From positions 62,001-126,000 of the forward strand of contig NZ_WEIC01000002.1 of NCBI RefSeq assembly GCF_009184395.1: 64,000 nt of DNA. Direction: 5' to 3'. Below the pieces are notes generated by a model. It did not search any database. It worked only from the letters and a program-made list of their open reading frames with translations, and was not told where the DNA came from. Of the stretch, positions 44,975 to 53,888 are shown in pieces; positions within the stretch are counted from its first letter, which is position 1; every line of letters begins with the position of its first letter. Made by a program: the position numbers and the translations under genes. The stretch comes from Amylibacter sp. SFDW26 (lineage in GTDB: Bacteria; Pseudomonadota; Alphaproteobacteria; Rhodobacterales; Rhodobacteraceae).

Positions 44975-45649
44975 ATGAGCGACCAGAGCAAAACCGCAAA
45001 ACTTGAATGGCGTGATGGGGTGATCCCCATCGCAACCCAATTCGATGATCCATATTTCAGCCTAGATGATGGGTTGGCGGAAACCGAATTTGTATTTCTA
45101 GGTGGCAATGATTTGCCCGCGCGATTTGTGGATGGGTTTCATATAGCAGAATTGGGTTTTGGAACCGGTTTGAACCTGTTGGCTGCATGGCGCGCTTGGG
45201 TGCAATCGGAGCAAAAGGGACGGTTGCATTATACCAGTTTCGAAGCTTACCCGATGGATATAGCCGCCATGGCCAAGGCCACGTCTGTCTGGCCAGAATT
45301 ATGTGGGTATTCAAAAGATATGATCGCGCATTTGATGAATGGGTCATTTCAAATTGAGACCCCTAATTTATCCGCAAAGATCATTATTGGGGATGCCCGT
45401 GAAACAGTCGCAAAATGGGATCATAAAGCGGATGCATGGTTTTTAGATGGGTTTAGCCCTGCGAAAAACCCAGAGCTTTGGGAAACGGGTTTGATGCAAA
45501 CGGTCGCGGATCATACAGCCCCACAGGGAACCTTTGCCACATACACGGCTGCGGGACATGTCAGACAAAGCTTGGCAAGTGCAGGTTTTACAGTCACAAA
45601 GGTCAAAGGGTTTGGGCGCAAGCGCCATATGACCGTCGGTACTTTGTGA
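44975..45649 (+). CDS. mnmD: tRNA (5-methylaminomethyl-2-thiouridine) methyltransferase MnmD
   Basis: This 224-residue methyltransferase matches the N-terminal half of MnmC. It has LAETEFVFLGGNDLPARF, the SAM site IAELGFGTGLNLLAAW, and DAWFLDGFSPAKNPELW. It completes the mnm5s2U modification at position 34 of some tRNAs in the cytosol. It is a stand-alone protein, with the FAD-oxidase half encoded divergently next door. An EamA transporter gene follows 12 bases after the stop. Confidence 0.93.
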   Translation: MSDQSKTAKLEWRDGVIPIATQFDDPYFSLDDGLAETEFVFLGGNDLPARFVDGFHIAELGFGTGLNLLAAWRAWVQSEQKGRLHYTSFEAYPMDIAAMAKATSVWPELCGYSKDMIAHLMNGSFQIETPNLSAKIIIGDARETVAKWDHKADAWFLDGFSPAKNPELWETGLMQTVADHTAPQGTFATYTAAGHVRQSLASAGFTVTKVKGFGRKRHMTVGTL

Positions 45650-45661
45650 AAGATACAGGGA

Positions 45662-46543
45662 ATGCCAGAGAACAACAGCCAACTTGGTATCACCTTAATG
45701 ATATTCACAACGTTTGTATTTGCGATGCAAGACGGTATATCACGACATTTAGCAGGTGAATATAACGTCTATATGGTCGTGATGATCCGCTATTGGTTCT
45801 TTGCCGCATTTGTCATTGCATATGCAAAAATCAAACGGGGATCTGTGCGTAAAGTTGCGCGCACACAACAGCCTTTGTTGCAGATTGCACGTGGTTTGAT
45901 CTTAGTGACTGAGATTTGCGTGATGGTTTTAGGGTTTGTTTATCTGGGCTTGATCGAAGCTCATGCGATTTTTACAGCATATCCTTTGATCATTGCAGCC
46001 CTATCAGGTGTTATCTTGGGCGAAACTGTTGGTTGGCGGCGGTGGTCTGCGATCTTGGTTGGCTTTATTGGCATCTTGGTGATCTTGCAGCCAGGGCTCA
46101 GGGTCTTTAGCCCCAATGCACTTTTCCCCCTTATCGCTGCCCTAATGTTTGCTCTTTATGGCTTATTAACGCGTTATGCCGCCCGTAAGGACAGTGCCGA
46201 AACCAGTTTCTTTTGGACAGGTGTTGTGGGGGCTATTGGCATGACATGCGTCGGGATCTTCTATTGGGAGCCTATGTCAGGCAGCGATTGGATTTGGATG
46301 ATAGCGCTTTGCATCACAGGCGCCTTGGGCCACTTCACCCTGATTAAGTGTTATGAAGTGACCGAAGCCAGCACCGTACAACCCTTTGCCTACATGCAAT
46401 TGGTTTTTGGCAGTGGTTTAGGGTTGTTAGTCTTTGATGAAACTTTGCGTTGGGGCACAGCCATAGGAGCTGGCATTGTGATCACCGCAGGTTTGTTCAC
46501 ACTTTGGCGCGAACATGTGGCCAAAAAATCAGCCGCGCGTTAG
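45662..46543 (+). CDS. EamA/DMT family transporter
   Basis: The 293-residue protein has ten predicted helices in two EamA repeats. Examples are FVFAMQDGISRHLAGEYNVY at the first loop and CYEVTEASTVQPFAYMQLVFG in the second repeat. The substrate is unknown. It follows mnmD by 12 bases and is likely co-transcribed. Its last 15 bases overlap the convergent lytic transglycosylase gene. Confidence 0.88.
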   Translation: MPENNSQLGITLMIFTTFVFAMQDGISRHLAGEYNVYMVVMIRYWFFAAFVIAYAKIKRGSVRKVARTQQPLLQIARGLILVTEICVMVLGFVYLGLIEAHAIFTAYPLIIAALSGVILGETVGWRRWSAILVGFIGILVILQPGLRVFSPNALFPLIAALMFALYGLLTRYAARKDSAETSFFWTGVVGAIGMTCVGIFYWEPMSGSDWIWMIALCITGALGHFTLIKCYEVTEASTVQPFAYMQLVFGSGLGLLVFDETLRWGTAIGAGIVITAGLFTLWREHVAKKSAAR

Positions 46544-48481
46544 ATCTTGGGTTAATTGCAACGGGGGCGTCGCGCCGTTCAAACGTGCACGGTATACATG
46601 CAAAGATTCCATAACGCGCATCACATAGTTTCGCGTTTCTCGGTACGGAATATGTTCAATCCAATCCACCTGATCAATTATGCTGTCCCGGGGATCGCCG
46701 TATTCTTCGATCCATTTTTCAGCGCGGTTTGGGCCAGCATTGTAACCCGCGAAGGCAAGAATATATGACCCCTCGAAGAGCTTTAACAAACCACCCAAAT
46801 AAGCCGTTCCAAGTTGCGCATTATACCGCCAATCTGTTGTCAGCCTTTGTTTGGAATATTCCACACCAATATCTTCGGCCACATTTCGTGCAGTACCTGG
46901 CATAATTTGCATCAAGCCACGTGCACCTGCTGGGCTTATTGCCGTCGCATTCAGCTCACTTTCACGGCGCGCAATCGCCATAGCAATTTCTGGCTCCACG
47001 TCGACAGAGTAATTCGCCAAATCCGTCACTGGGAAATACGCTTTAGACAAAATCATACCGCGTTTTGCCCCCTCTTTCGCAACAGCAAGTGCCACATTCG
47101 GACGGTTCAACTCTAATGCAAGATCAGCCAACTGGCTTAACCCCACCGTGTCCAAGCTTTCTGCAACATGAGAAAAGAACCATCGCAAACGCGGTTGGTC
47201 ATCAGCGTAATGTAGCAACAAACCAGCACGGATTGGGGCAGAGCTCAAAAATGTAGCCGTGCGCCAGTCCGGTACATTTTGCAGACCTGTTAAGGATGCA
47301 TCTGGATCAAGACCCAGTTTTTCCGCAGCCAACTGACCGTAAAAGCTGGTTTGATATTTGGCGCCCTCCGTATAGGCGGCAGATGCTTTTTCATAATCGC
47401 CAAGCTGTTCATAGGTTCGGCCCAACCAATACCCCGAGCGGCCCAAACTAATTGGGCTTTTTACTGCAGAGTTAAAGGCTTTAAAATGCATCAACGCCTG
47501 TTGCGGTGCCTTCATTTTCGTTAGCGCAATATAACCAGACAGCCATTCAAGATCAGCAAAGTTAGATCCAGAGGACAATTCATGTTGACTGGCCAAGAAA
47601 TACGCCAAATCTGTATCACCTGAACGCATGGCGCGCCGCGCAAACCCACGACGGCGGCTGGCCCATTCTTCAGGGCGACCCAATTTAGCAACTGATCCTG
47701 TATGACGCGCAAGGAATTCTTGGGCATCATCCCAACGTCCCTTTTTCACGCGCCATTGAAAGCGATCATAAGAAAGCCCCGGATCATTCATCAAACGTTC
47801 TGGAATGGCTTCGATATCCGCATCAACCGCTTTGCTGGCACGTTGCAAACTGATCCGCGCCTTTGCCAGTTTAATTTGATCTTGTGGAACACGATCCAAC
47901 ATCCGCTCTGCTTCGCGTGTACGGCCACGCCACAACAGGTTATCAAGACGTTGTTCATTATAGCGCGACAACACCCCTTTGAATTTTGCATATAGTGCGC
48001 GTTCTTCGTGTTCCTTTAACGACATTTGCGTCCATGCGCGGATTGCTTCGGTGCGCGCTTCGGATGCACGTCCCTGTGCGGAATACGCTTCAGCCAATCG
48101 CAATGACCCTGCCCCAGTTTGTGGCATCTGGATCGCAAAATATGCCCGCACATTTGCAGCATCTGCATTTGGTGGAATTGCCGCTTCGCCTTTGCGACGC
48201 AATCGTTTCAAACCAGGCCAATCAGAATTGACCTCCAGAAACGCCATATACTCTGACCAGTTGCCCTCGCCCTGACGCAAACGTTCCCATAAAACCAAAT
48301 CTGAGCCGACGGAATCATTGATCTGGGCGGCGTAATGATCCGCAGTTACCCAATCTTCGTTACTAACGGCATTAAAAGCCGTTGAAAGCAGATCACCATT
48401 TTCCTCTTCGGTATTAGACCACGCCGTAATGGGTGCCCAAAAGGTCACACAAATCGTGATTATTCTGATCCAAAACGACAT
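46529..48481 (-). CDS. Soluble lytic murein transglycosylase (SLT70-like)
   Basis: The product (650 residues from ATG 48481) starts with a signal peptide ([20 protein letters not shown], then W). A long alpha-helical superhelix (about 25-470) follows, then a C-terminal SLT catalytic domain. The catalytic glutamate is in [20 protein letters not shown], followed by [10 protein letters not shown] and [12 protein letters not shown]. It cleaves peptidoglycan strands exolytically in the periplasm. A frame start at 48604 would put 41 unrelated residues before the signal, so I prefer 48481. It is divergent from dapA, whose product feeds peptidoglycan synthesis. Confidence 0.93.
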   Translation of the reverse strand: MSFWIRIITICVTFWAPITAWSNTEEENGDLLSTAFNAVSNEDWVTADHYAAQINDSVGSDLVLWERLRQGEGNWSEYMAFLEVNSDWPGLKRLRRKGEAAIPPNADAANVRAYFAIQMPQTGAGSLRLAEAYSAQGRASEARTEAIRAWTQMSLKEHEERALYAKFKGVLSRYNEQRLDNLLWRGRTREAERMLDRVPQDQIKLAKARISLQRASKAVDADIEAIPERLMNDPGLSYDRFQWRVKKGRWDDAQEFLARHTGSVAKLGRPEEWASRRRGFARRAMRSGDTDLAYFLASQHELSSGSNFADLEWLSGYIALTKMKAPQQALMHFKAFNSAVKSPISLGRSGYWLGRTYEQLGDYEKASAAYTEGAKYQTSFYGQLAAEKLGLDPDASLTGLQNVPDWRTATFLSSAPIRAGLLLHYADDQPRLRWFFSHVAESLDTVGLSQLADLALELNRPNVALAVAKEGAKRGMILSKAYFPVTDLANYSVDVEPEIAMAIARRESELNATAISPAGARGLMQIMPGTARNVAEDIGVEYSKQRLTTDWRYNAQLGTAYLGGLLKLFEGSYILAFAGYNAGPNRAEKWIEEYGDPRDSIIDQVDWIEHIPYRETRNYVMRVMESLHVYRARLNGATPPLQLTQDLTRG

Positions 48482-48632
48482 AGACAGGCTTTCATTCGAA
48501 TTCTGTGGAGAAAATAGCCAACTTCCTCTTGTTTTCCTAGGATCTTCTTGGCAAAGGTCGGATTGTTCGTGCCAAATGGCACAAATGACGTTAAAGCAAC
48601 ACACTATGTATCATCTATCGGAGGTTAAACCC

Positions 48633-49505
48633 ATGTTTAAAGGTTCATTCCCAGCTCTTATCACACCGTTTAAGAACGGTAAGGTGGACGATGATGCATT
48701 GAAGGCATTGGTTGAGTGGCATATCGACGAAGGCACACACGGTTTGGCACCCGTGGGCACGACTGGCGAAAGCCCGACCTTAAGCCATGCTGAGCACATG
48801 CAAGTGATCAAAACTGTGGTAGAGGCTGTAAATGGCCGTATCCCAGTGATTGCTGGTGCTGGTTCAAACAACACAGCTGAAGCCTTAGAATTCGCACAGT
48901 TTGCAAAAGACGTAGGCGCCGATGCGGCATTGGTTGTGACACCATATTATAACAAACCAACAGCACGCGGTTTAGTTGCGCATTACACAGCTTTGAATGA
49001 AGTTGGCATTCCAATCATTATCTACAATATCCCGTCACGCTCTGTGATCGATATGTTGCCAGAGACAATGGGTGAATTGGCTAAACTGGAAAACATCGTT
49101 GGCGTGAAAGACGCAACAGGTGATTTGGCGCGTGTTTGTCATCAACGTGCATCTTGTGGTGCTGACTTTGTTCAGCTGTCTGGTGAAGATGCAACAGCGC
49201 ATGGATTTAATGCCCAAGGCGGCGTTGGCATGATTTCTGTAACAGCAAATGTTGCGCCAAAGCTTTGCGCAGAGATGCAAGAAGCCACATTGGCAGGTGA
49301 CTTTGCAAAAGCGTTGGAACTGCAAGATAAACTGATGCCATTGCACAATGCGATCTTTACAGAACCAGGTTTGGTTGGCGCAAAATACGGCGTTGCCAAA
49401 TTGGGTCGTGCATCTGATGAGGTGCGTTTACCACTGACAACATTATCAGATGAAACCAAAGCAAAGATGGATGCAGCCATGCGTAATGCAGGGCTGATCA
49501 ACTAG
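48633..49505 (+). CDS. dapA: 4-hydroxy-tetrahydrodipicolinate synthase
   Basis: This 290-residue enzyme has the DapA barrel with GTTGESPTL, the catalytic-site TPYYNKP (Tyr106) and the Schiff-base lysine Lys159 in [10 protein letters not shown]. It condenses pyruvate with aspartate semialdehyde at the start of DAP/lysine synthesis. GGAGG lies eight bases before ATG 48633. The open frame extends up to 48429 but that N-terminus has no family match. smpB follows after four bases. Confidence 0.97.
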   Translation: MFKGSFPALITPFKNGKVDDDALKALVEWHIDEGTHGLAPVGTTGESPTLSHAEHMQVIKTVVEAVNGRIPVIAGAGSNNTAEALEFAQFAKDVGADAALVVTPYYNKPTARGLVAHYTALNEVGIPIIIYNIPSRSVIDMLPETMGELAKLENIVGVKDATGDLARVCHQRASCGADFVQLSGEDATAHGFNAQGGVGMISVTANVAPKLCAEMQEATLAGDFAKALELQDKLMPLHNAIFTEPGLVGAKYGVAKLGRASDEVRLPLTTLSDETKAKMDAAMRNAGLIN

Positions 49506-49509
49506 GGCT

Positions 49510-49992
49510 ATGGCCGCAAAGAAAAAGAAACCTACGGACAACAACAAACTGATCGCTGAAAATCGGCGGGCTCGGTATGACTATGCCATCGAGGACACGA
49601 TTGAATGCGGTATGGTTTTGATGGGATCCGAGGTGAAATCCCTTCGCGGTGGTGGTGCGAATATCACGGAAAGCTATGCGGATGTTGAAGATGGTGAATT
49701 GATGCTGATCAACAGCTCTGTTGCATTGTATTCTCAAGCCCGCAACTTTGGACACGAAGAACGTCGTCGTCGTAAATTACTGGTGTCAAAACGCGAGTTG
49801 TCGAAGTTATGGCAAGCGATCGGGCGCCAAGGTATGACACTTGTGCCCTTGAAGATGTACTTCAACGAAAAAGGCCGTGTGAAGCTTTTGCTGGGTGTCG
49901 CTAAGGGTAAAAAGAACGCTGATAAACGCGATACGGAAAAGAAACGTGATTGGCAGCGCCAAAAATCCCGTTTGATGCGCGATCACGGCTAA
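49510..49992 (+). CDS. smpB: SsrA-binding protein SmpB
   Basis: The 160-residue protein has the SmpB barrel ([38 protein letters not shown]) and the basic C-terminal tail ([19 protein letters not shown]). SmpB brings tmRNA to stalled ribosomes. It sits four bases after dapA. The partner ssrA gene was not found nearby. A second rescue factor, arfB, is 4 kb downstream. Confidence 0.96.
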   Translation: MAAKKKKPTDNNKLIAENRRARYDYAIEDTIECGMVLMGSEVKSLRGGGANITESYADVEDGELMLINSSVALYSQARNFGHEERRRRKLLVSKRELSKLWQAIGRQGMTLVPLKMYFNEKGRVKLLLGVAKGKKNADKRDTEKKRDWQRQKSRLMRDHG

Positions 49993-50095
49993 CAATCCCA
50001 TTTTTCAAGTTTTCTTGCAAAATTTGCGGGTTTTTCTATGGTAAAGCCACAGATTACAGTCCCGTGATCTGAAAAAAATATAAAGGGGACTAAAA

Positions 50096-50353
50096 ATGGA
50101 AGCTTTGATTATACAAGCCGTTTCTGGTGCAATTGGCGGCAATCTCGCTGGTGCAGCTTTAAAGAACCTCAATATGGGCGTGTTATTAAATTCTGTAGCT
50201 GGCATTGTTGGTGGTGGCGTAGGTGGTAATATTTTAAGTGCAGTCGCAGGCGGTGGTATGGACGGCATCGTTGGCCAAATCGCAGGCGGTGGTGTTGGTG
50301 GTGCAGTCGTGCTGGCAATCGTAGGCGCTGTTAAAAATATGATGAATAAATAA
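50096..50353 (+). CDS. Small glycine-rich membrane-like protein
   Basis: This 85-residue protein consists of repeating small hydrophobic and glycine residues (AVSGAIGGNLAGAALKNL, VAGIVGGGVGGNIL, IAGGGVGGAVVLAIVGAV). It could insert in membranes or self-assemble. AAAGGGGAC precedes the ATG, a strong ribosome binding site, and a strong terminator follows at 50377-50412, so it is its own unit. Similar short proteins occur in Rhodobacterales, but I know no function. Confidence 0.75.
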   Translation: MEALIIQAVSGAIGGNLAGAALKNLNMGVLLNSVAGIVGGGVGGNILSAVAGGGMDGIVGQIAGGGVGGAVVLAIVGAVKNMMNK

Positions 50354-50376
50354 AGGCTGTCATAGCCTGAAATTTT

Positions 50377-50412
50377 AAACGCGCATGCCTAATCCCATGC
50401 GCGTTTCTTTTT
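50377..50412 (+). terminator. Intrinsic terminator after the glycine-rich gene
   Basis: An 11-pair perfect stem (AAACGCGCATG at 50377-50387 with its complement at 50396-50406) has an eight-base loop and is followed by CTTTTT. Confidence 0.92.
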
Positions 50413-50474
50413 GTCCACTTGCATCCCCTTCGCGACAGGTTTAGGTGGAGACGAACGACAAAGAGGCTGGGATC

Positions 50475-51326
50475 ATGATTCATTCAGATCCGAAAATTTT
50501 AGTTACAACCGATTGGTTGGCGCAGAACCTGTCAGACCCAAACATTCGGGTGTTAGACGGCTCTTGGCATTTACCCACTGAAAACCGCGACCCGTTTGCA
50601 GAGTTCCAAGCAGAGCATATTCATGATGCGCAGTTTTTCGATATTGATGCGATCAGCGATACCTCATCTGACTTGCCACACATGATCCCATCAACGGATC
50701 AATTCGCGCAACAAGTTGCAGCTTTGGGTATTTCGAATGACAGTCAGATCGTTGTCTATGATACCGAAGGTCTGTTTTCAGCTGCGCGCGTTTGGTGGCT
50801 GTTCCGTTATTTCGGCCATATGGATATTGCCGTTTTAGATGGCGGTCTGAAAAAGTGGAAAACCGAAGAACGCGAGACAACAGATCAGACCGTTGCGGCC
50901 CCTGCTGCAAATATGTCTGCCACTGCGACCCCGACAATGGAGCGCAAAGCCGCAGAAGTTTTAAGTGCCAGCAAAACACTAAGTGCACAAATCTTGGATG
51001 CCCGCGCCCCTGCCCGTTTCAAAGGTGAGGTTGCCGAACCACGCGCAGGGTTGCGTTCGGGTCATATGCCAAATGCCATCAATGTGTTTTTTAAGTCACT
51101 TTTGAATGACGATGGCACACTGAAATCAATTGACGAATTGCACACGATATTCAAAGCGCAAAGCGTCGACCTAAACAAACCGATCATCACCTCTTGTGGC
51201 TCAGGCGTGACAGCCTCTGTCATCATGCTGGCTTTACAGATGGTCGGACACACAGATAACGCACTCTATGATGGCTCTTGGTCAGAATGGGGTGGGCTTC
51301 ATGATTATCCCGTTGAACAGGGCTAA
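50475..51326 (+). CDS. sseA: 3-mercaptopyruvate sulfurtransferase (rhodanese family)
   Basis: The 283-residue protein has two rhodanese domains. The second carries the active site CGSGVTA with Cys241, the form typical of mercaptopyruvate rather than thiosulfate sulfurtransferases. Other family blocks are RVLDGSWHLP, QIVVYDTEGLFSAARVWW and DARAPARFKGE. It moves sulfur from mercaptopyruvate to acceptors. ATG 50475 is preferred to a GTG at 50445. The next gene, an aminotransferase, starts 18 bases after the stop. Together they could turn cysteine into mercaptopyruvate and then release sulfur; this coupling is inferred. Confidence 0.92.
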   Translation: MIHSDPKILVTTDWLAQNLSDPNIRVLDGSWHLPTENRDPFAEFQAEHIHDAQFFDIDAISDTSSDLPHMIPSTDQFAQQVAALGISNDSQIVVYDTEGLFSAARVWWLFRYFGHMDIAVLDGGLKKWKTEERETTDQTVAAPAANMSATATPTMERKAAEVLSASKTLSAQILDARAPARFKGEVAEPRAGLRSGHMPNAINVFFKSLLNDDGTLKSIDELHTIFKAQSVDLNKPIITSCGSGVTASVIMLALQMVGHTDNALYDGSWSEWGGLHDYPVEQG

Positions 51327-51344
51327 GGCCCAAAAGGAAATACA

Positions 51345-52526
51345 ATGTTAAACAATCTTAAACCACGTCCAGCTGATAAAATTCTTGTGCTGTCTACTCT
51401 GTTCCGTGCAGACGATCGCGCAGAAAAAATCGACCTTGGTGTTGGCGTTTACAAAAACGCCGAAGGCCACACACCGATTATGCGCGCTGTGAAAAGTGCT
51501 GAAAAGCAATTGTGGAATGAAGAAGATACAAAAACATACACAAGCCTGCCTGGTGACGCTGGCTTTCACCAAGCTATGGCAGACATGGTTTTGGCTGATA
51601 GCGTTGACCGTGACCGCATTTCATTTTGCGCGACACCAGGTGGCACAGGTGCCATTCACAATGTTTTGGAAACAATCCAAGCGGCACACCCAGACACAAC
51701 TGTTTGGTTAAGCAACCCATCATGGGGCAACCACCAATCTATGTTGAACCACTTGGGTATGAAATCAGTTTCTTATGATTACTTTGATGCAGAAGCTTGT
51801 GCTGTGGATTACCCAGCAATGCTTGCCAGCCTTCAAGGTGTAAAAGAGGGCGATGTCGTGTTGTTACATGGCTGCTGCCACAACCCAACAGGTGCAAACA
51901 TCAACAATACACAATGGGAAGAGGTTGCTGAATTGCTTTTGGCAAAAGGCGCTATCCCATTCGTAGACATCGCATACCAAGGGTTCGGCAACGGTTTGGA
52001 AGAAGATGCATTTGGCACACGTTTGCTGGCGTCTAAATTCCCAGAAATGATGATCGCAGCCAGCTGTTCTAAGAACTTCGGTATCTACCGCGAACGCACA
52101 GGTATCGTGATGGCCATTTCTGCGGATGCGGAAACTGCAAAAGTGACACAACAAACATTGTCACACATGAACCGTCAAAACTTTAGCTTTCCACCAGATC
52201 ACGGTGCACGTCTTGTGACAATGGTTCTAACCGATCCTGAGTTGCGCGCAGAATGGGCCGCAGAGCTGGAAGAAGTGCGCACAGGTATGTTGGCATTACG
52301 CCAACAATTGGCTGATGCATTGAAAGCAGAAACTGGTTCTGATCGTTTTGGTTTCATCGCAGATCACCGCGGAATGTTCTCGCGTCTGGGTTTGACCGAA
52401 GAACAAGTGATTAAATTGCGTGAAGACAATGCAATTTATATGGTGGGCGACAGCCGCATCAATATCGCTGGTTTAACGCAGAAAAACGTACCTATTATTG
52501 CAAAAGCTGTGGCTGCAGTTCTCTAA
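51345..52526 (+). CDS. Aromatic amino acid / aspartate aminotransferase
   Basis: This 393-residue class I aminotransferase has the AspC/TyrB opening (RADDRAEKIDLGVGVYKN), HNPTGANI, the FVDIAYQGFG segment and the PLP lysine Lys243 in CSKNFGIYRERTG. The enterobacterial AspC/TyrB subgroup matches best. It transfers amino groups between aspartate or aromatic amino acids and 2-oxoglutarate. It follows the mercaptopyruvate sulfurtransferase gene closely. Which amino acid it prefers cannot be decided by eye. Confidence 0.94.
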   Translation: MLNNLKPRPADKILVLSTLFRADDRAEKIDLGVGVYKNAEGHTPIMRAVKSAEKQLWNEEDTKTYTSLPGDAGFHQAMADMVLADSVDRDRISFCATPGGTGAIHNVLETIQAAHPDTTVWLSNPSWGNHQSMLNHLGMKSVSYDYFDAEACAVDYPAMLASLQGVKEGDVVLLHGCCHNPTGANINNTQWEEVAELLLAKGAIPFVDIAYQGFGNGLEEDAFGTRLLASKFPEMMIAASCSKNFGIYRERTGIVMAISADAETAKVTQQTLSHMNRQNFSFPPDHGARLVTMVLTDPELRAEWAAELEEVRTGMLALRQQLADALKAETGSDRFGFIADHRGMFSRLGLTEEQVIKLREDNAIYMVGDSRINIAGLTQKNVPIIAKAVAAVL

Positions 52527-52664
52527 ATATAGGGGCTGATCACACTCTTTTCTCAACATTTTGCGCAATTGTTACAAAAAAACGTTTGGAAATTTCGCAA
52601 AGTCGTTGCATGATTCACTTATCGGCAACAGCCGGTCAAAGTAAACAATCGAAAGGAGGTGCCA

Positions 52665-52721
52665 ATGATTATTGGGAAACAGGAGCAGCTGGTGAAGGAT
52701 ACGTGCGAGGTGACGACCTAG
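52665..52721 (+). CDS. 18-residue mini-ORF inside the candidate RNA
   Basis: The frame reads MIIGKQEQLVKDTCEVTT then TAG. GGAGG ends about five bases before the ATG within AAAGGAGGTG, nearly fully complementary to the 16S rRNA 3' end, so translation is likely. The peptide has no signal sequence, membrane helix or amino-acid run typical of attenuation leaders. Ribosomes on it would cover GAGGTG at 52707-52712 (Glu-Val codons) and so change the RNA fold. Confidence 0.5.
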   Translation: MIIGKQEQLVKDTCEVTT

Positions 52722-52794
52722 GGGGCAGCCCCTCTACTAGACATCTGGCTTCAAGATTTTCTAATCTTGCTTGGCCACCTCTAAATCTCGAGAC

Positions 52795-52824
52795 GAGCCC
52801 GCATTCCTTGGTGCGGGCTCTTTC
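52795..52824 (+). terminator. Intrinsic terminator of the candidate RNA
   Basis: A perfect nine-pair stem (GAGCCCGCA at 52795-52803 with TGCGGGCTC at 52812-52820) with an eight-base loop is followed by TTTC. It separates the RNA from lacI. Confidence 0.88.
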
Positions 52825-52839
52825 AATTGAAGAATACTA

Positions 52840-52881
52840 ACTTAGTCTTTATATCGGTTGCTAATGGAATAAGGACTAAGT
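52840..52881 (+). promoter_or_regulatory. Stem covering the lacI ribosome binding site
   Basis: ACTTAGTC at 52840-52847 pairs perfectly with GACTAAGT at 52874-52881. Three more pairs (one G-U) extend the stem inwards to 52850/52871, enclosing a 20-base loop. The AAGGA ribosome binding site of lacI (52871-52875) lies within the stem, and the ATG follows one base later. The same inverted repeat could instead be a DNA operator for LacI autoregulation. Confidence 0.55.
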
Positions 52882-52882
52882 C

Positions 52883-53887
52883 ATGGCACGTCGCCCAACA
52901 CTTAAAGATGTTGCACAAATTGCCCGTGTCAGTGAAATGACAGCATCACGCGTTTTACGTGGCAAAGGAGAGGCATCCGCCTATACATGCGACCGTGTCC
53001 GCGATGCTGCGAAAACCTTGGGATATGTGCCCAATCAGATTGCAGGGTCTTTATCCTCTAACCGCGTGAATTTGGTGGGCGTGATTGTACCATCGGTCAG
53101 TAGTTCGGTTTTTTCAGAAGTTTTAACAGGCATCATCAACGTTTTAAAAGAAACGCAATTACAGCCTGTTTTTGGTGTGACTGGTTATGACTTAGACACT
53201 GAAGAGACGGTTATTCGCCAAATGCTATCATGGCAGCCAAGTGGTGTTATTCTGGCTGGATTAGAGCACACAGAAACCGCTCGTCGTATGTTGCAAAACG
53301 CTGGCATTCCAATTGCCGAGATCATGGATACGGATGGTGATCCCGTTGATATGAACATCGGTATCTCGCACGAAAAAGCAGGATACGAGATGGGGCAGAT
53401 GTTTGTGGAACGTGGATATAAAAAGATCGGGTTCATCGGTACAAAAACCGAAACAGATTACCGTGCCACAAAACGGTTGCGTGGTTTTGAACGGGCTTTA
53501 TCCGAAGCAAACCTATCCATCATTGACCGTGAGTTTTACACAGGATCATCCTCCCTGATCATCGGGAAAGATATTACCAAGATGCTGTTGGATCGCAGCC
53601 CAGATTTGGACTGCATCTATTATTCAGGTGATATGATGGCCTCTGGCGGTTTGATGCATTGTTTGCAAAACGACATTTCCGTACCCAACCAACTGGGGCT
53701 AGCGGGTTTTAACGGCTTGGACATTCGCGAAGGGTTGCCAGCTTTGACAGCTACAACATATGCATTCCGCAAAGAAATCGGTGAAGCGGCGGCAAAGATG
53801 ATTGTTGCAGCAAAAAACTCTGAAAAAACACGCACAGGGGAAAAAATCAGTTTTGATCCTGTCATCCATATCGGCGATACGTTGTGA
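52883..53887 (+). CDS. LacI family transcriptional regulator
   Basis: The 334-residue protein has the LacI helix-turn-helix (PTLKDVAQIARVSEMTASRV, then LRGKGEASAYTCDRV) and a hinge with AGSLSSNRVNLVGVIVPS. A periplasmic-binding-like effector domain follows (about 60-330). It resembles gluconate-type repressors (GntR of the LacI family). Its targets are not adjacent: only arfB follows, overlapping closely. The ribosome binding site is buried in a potential stem, and an inverted repeat upstream could be an autoregulatory operator. Confidence 0.92.
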   Translation: MARRPTLKDVAQIARVSEMTASRVLRGKGEASAYTCDRVRDAAKTLGYVPNQIAGSLSSNRVNLVGVIVPSVSSSVFSEVLTGIINVLKETQLQPVFGVTGYDLDTEETVIRQMLSWQPSGVILAGLEHTETARRMLQNAGIPIAEIMDTDGDPVDMNIGISHEKAGYEMGQMFVERGYKKIGFIGTKTETDYRATKRLRGFERALSEANLSIIDREFYTGSSSLIIGKDITKMLLDRSPDLDCIYYSGDMMASGGLMHCLQNDISVPNQLGLAGFNGLDIREGLPALTATTYAFRKEIGEAAAKMIVAAKNSEKTRTGEKISFDPVIHIGDTL

Positions 53888-53888
53888 T

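Larger units (their letters stand above)
52648..52824 (+). ncRNA. Candidate small structured RNA with a mini-ORF
   Basis: Between the aminotransferase and lacI lies a compact unit. It has a near-ideal ribosome binding site (AAAGGAGGTG), an 18-codon frame, a three-way-junction-like fold and a strong terminator. The outer stem pairs GAGGTG (52707-52712) with CACCTC (52776-52781) and encloses an AGGGG/CCCCT hairpin with a GCAG loop (52720-52733) and a perfect CAAGATT/AATCTTG hairpin (52752-52769). A second GAGGTG in the ribosome binding site (52656-52661) could compete for the same CACCTC. The 5' end and promoter are not defined. I do not recognise the RNA. Confidence 0.6.

Noticed and set aside
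48429-48632. N-terminal extension of dapA
   Set aside because: The extra 68 codons overlap the transglycosylase gene on the other strand and have no family match. A strong ribosome binding site sits just before the internal ATG at 48633.
52648-52824. Permuted tmRNA (ssrA)
   Set aside because: The position near smpB invited this, but there is no tRNA-like acceptor or T-loop sequence and no tag frame ending in a typical ALAA/VALAA.
52586-52840. 84-codon open frame covering the candidate RNA
   Set aside because: It has no ribosome binding site, runs through the terminator stem, and is out of frame with the strong-RBS mini-ORF. Its composition is not protein-like.
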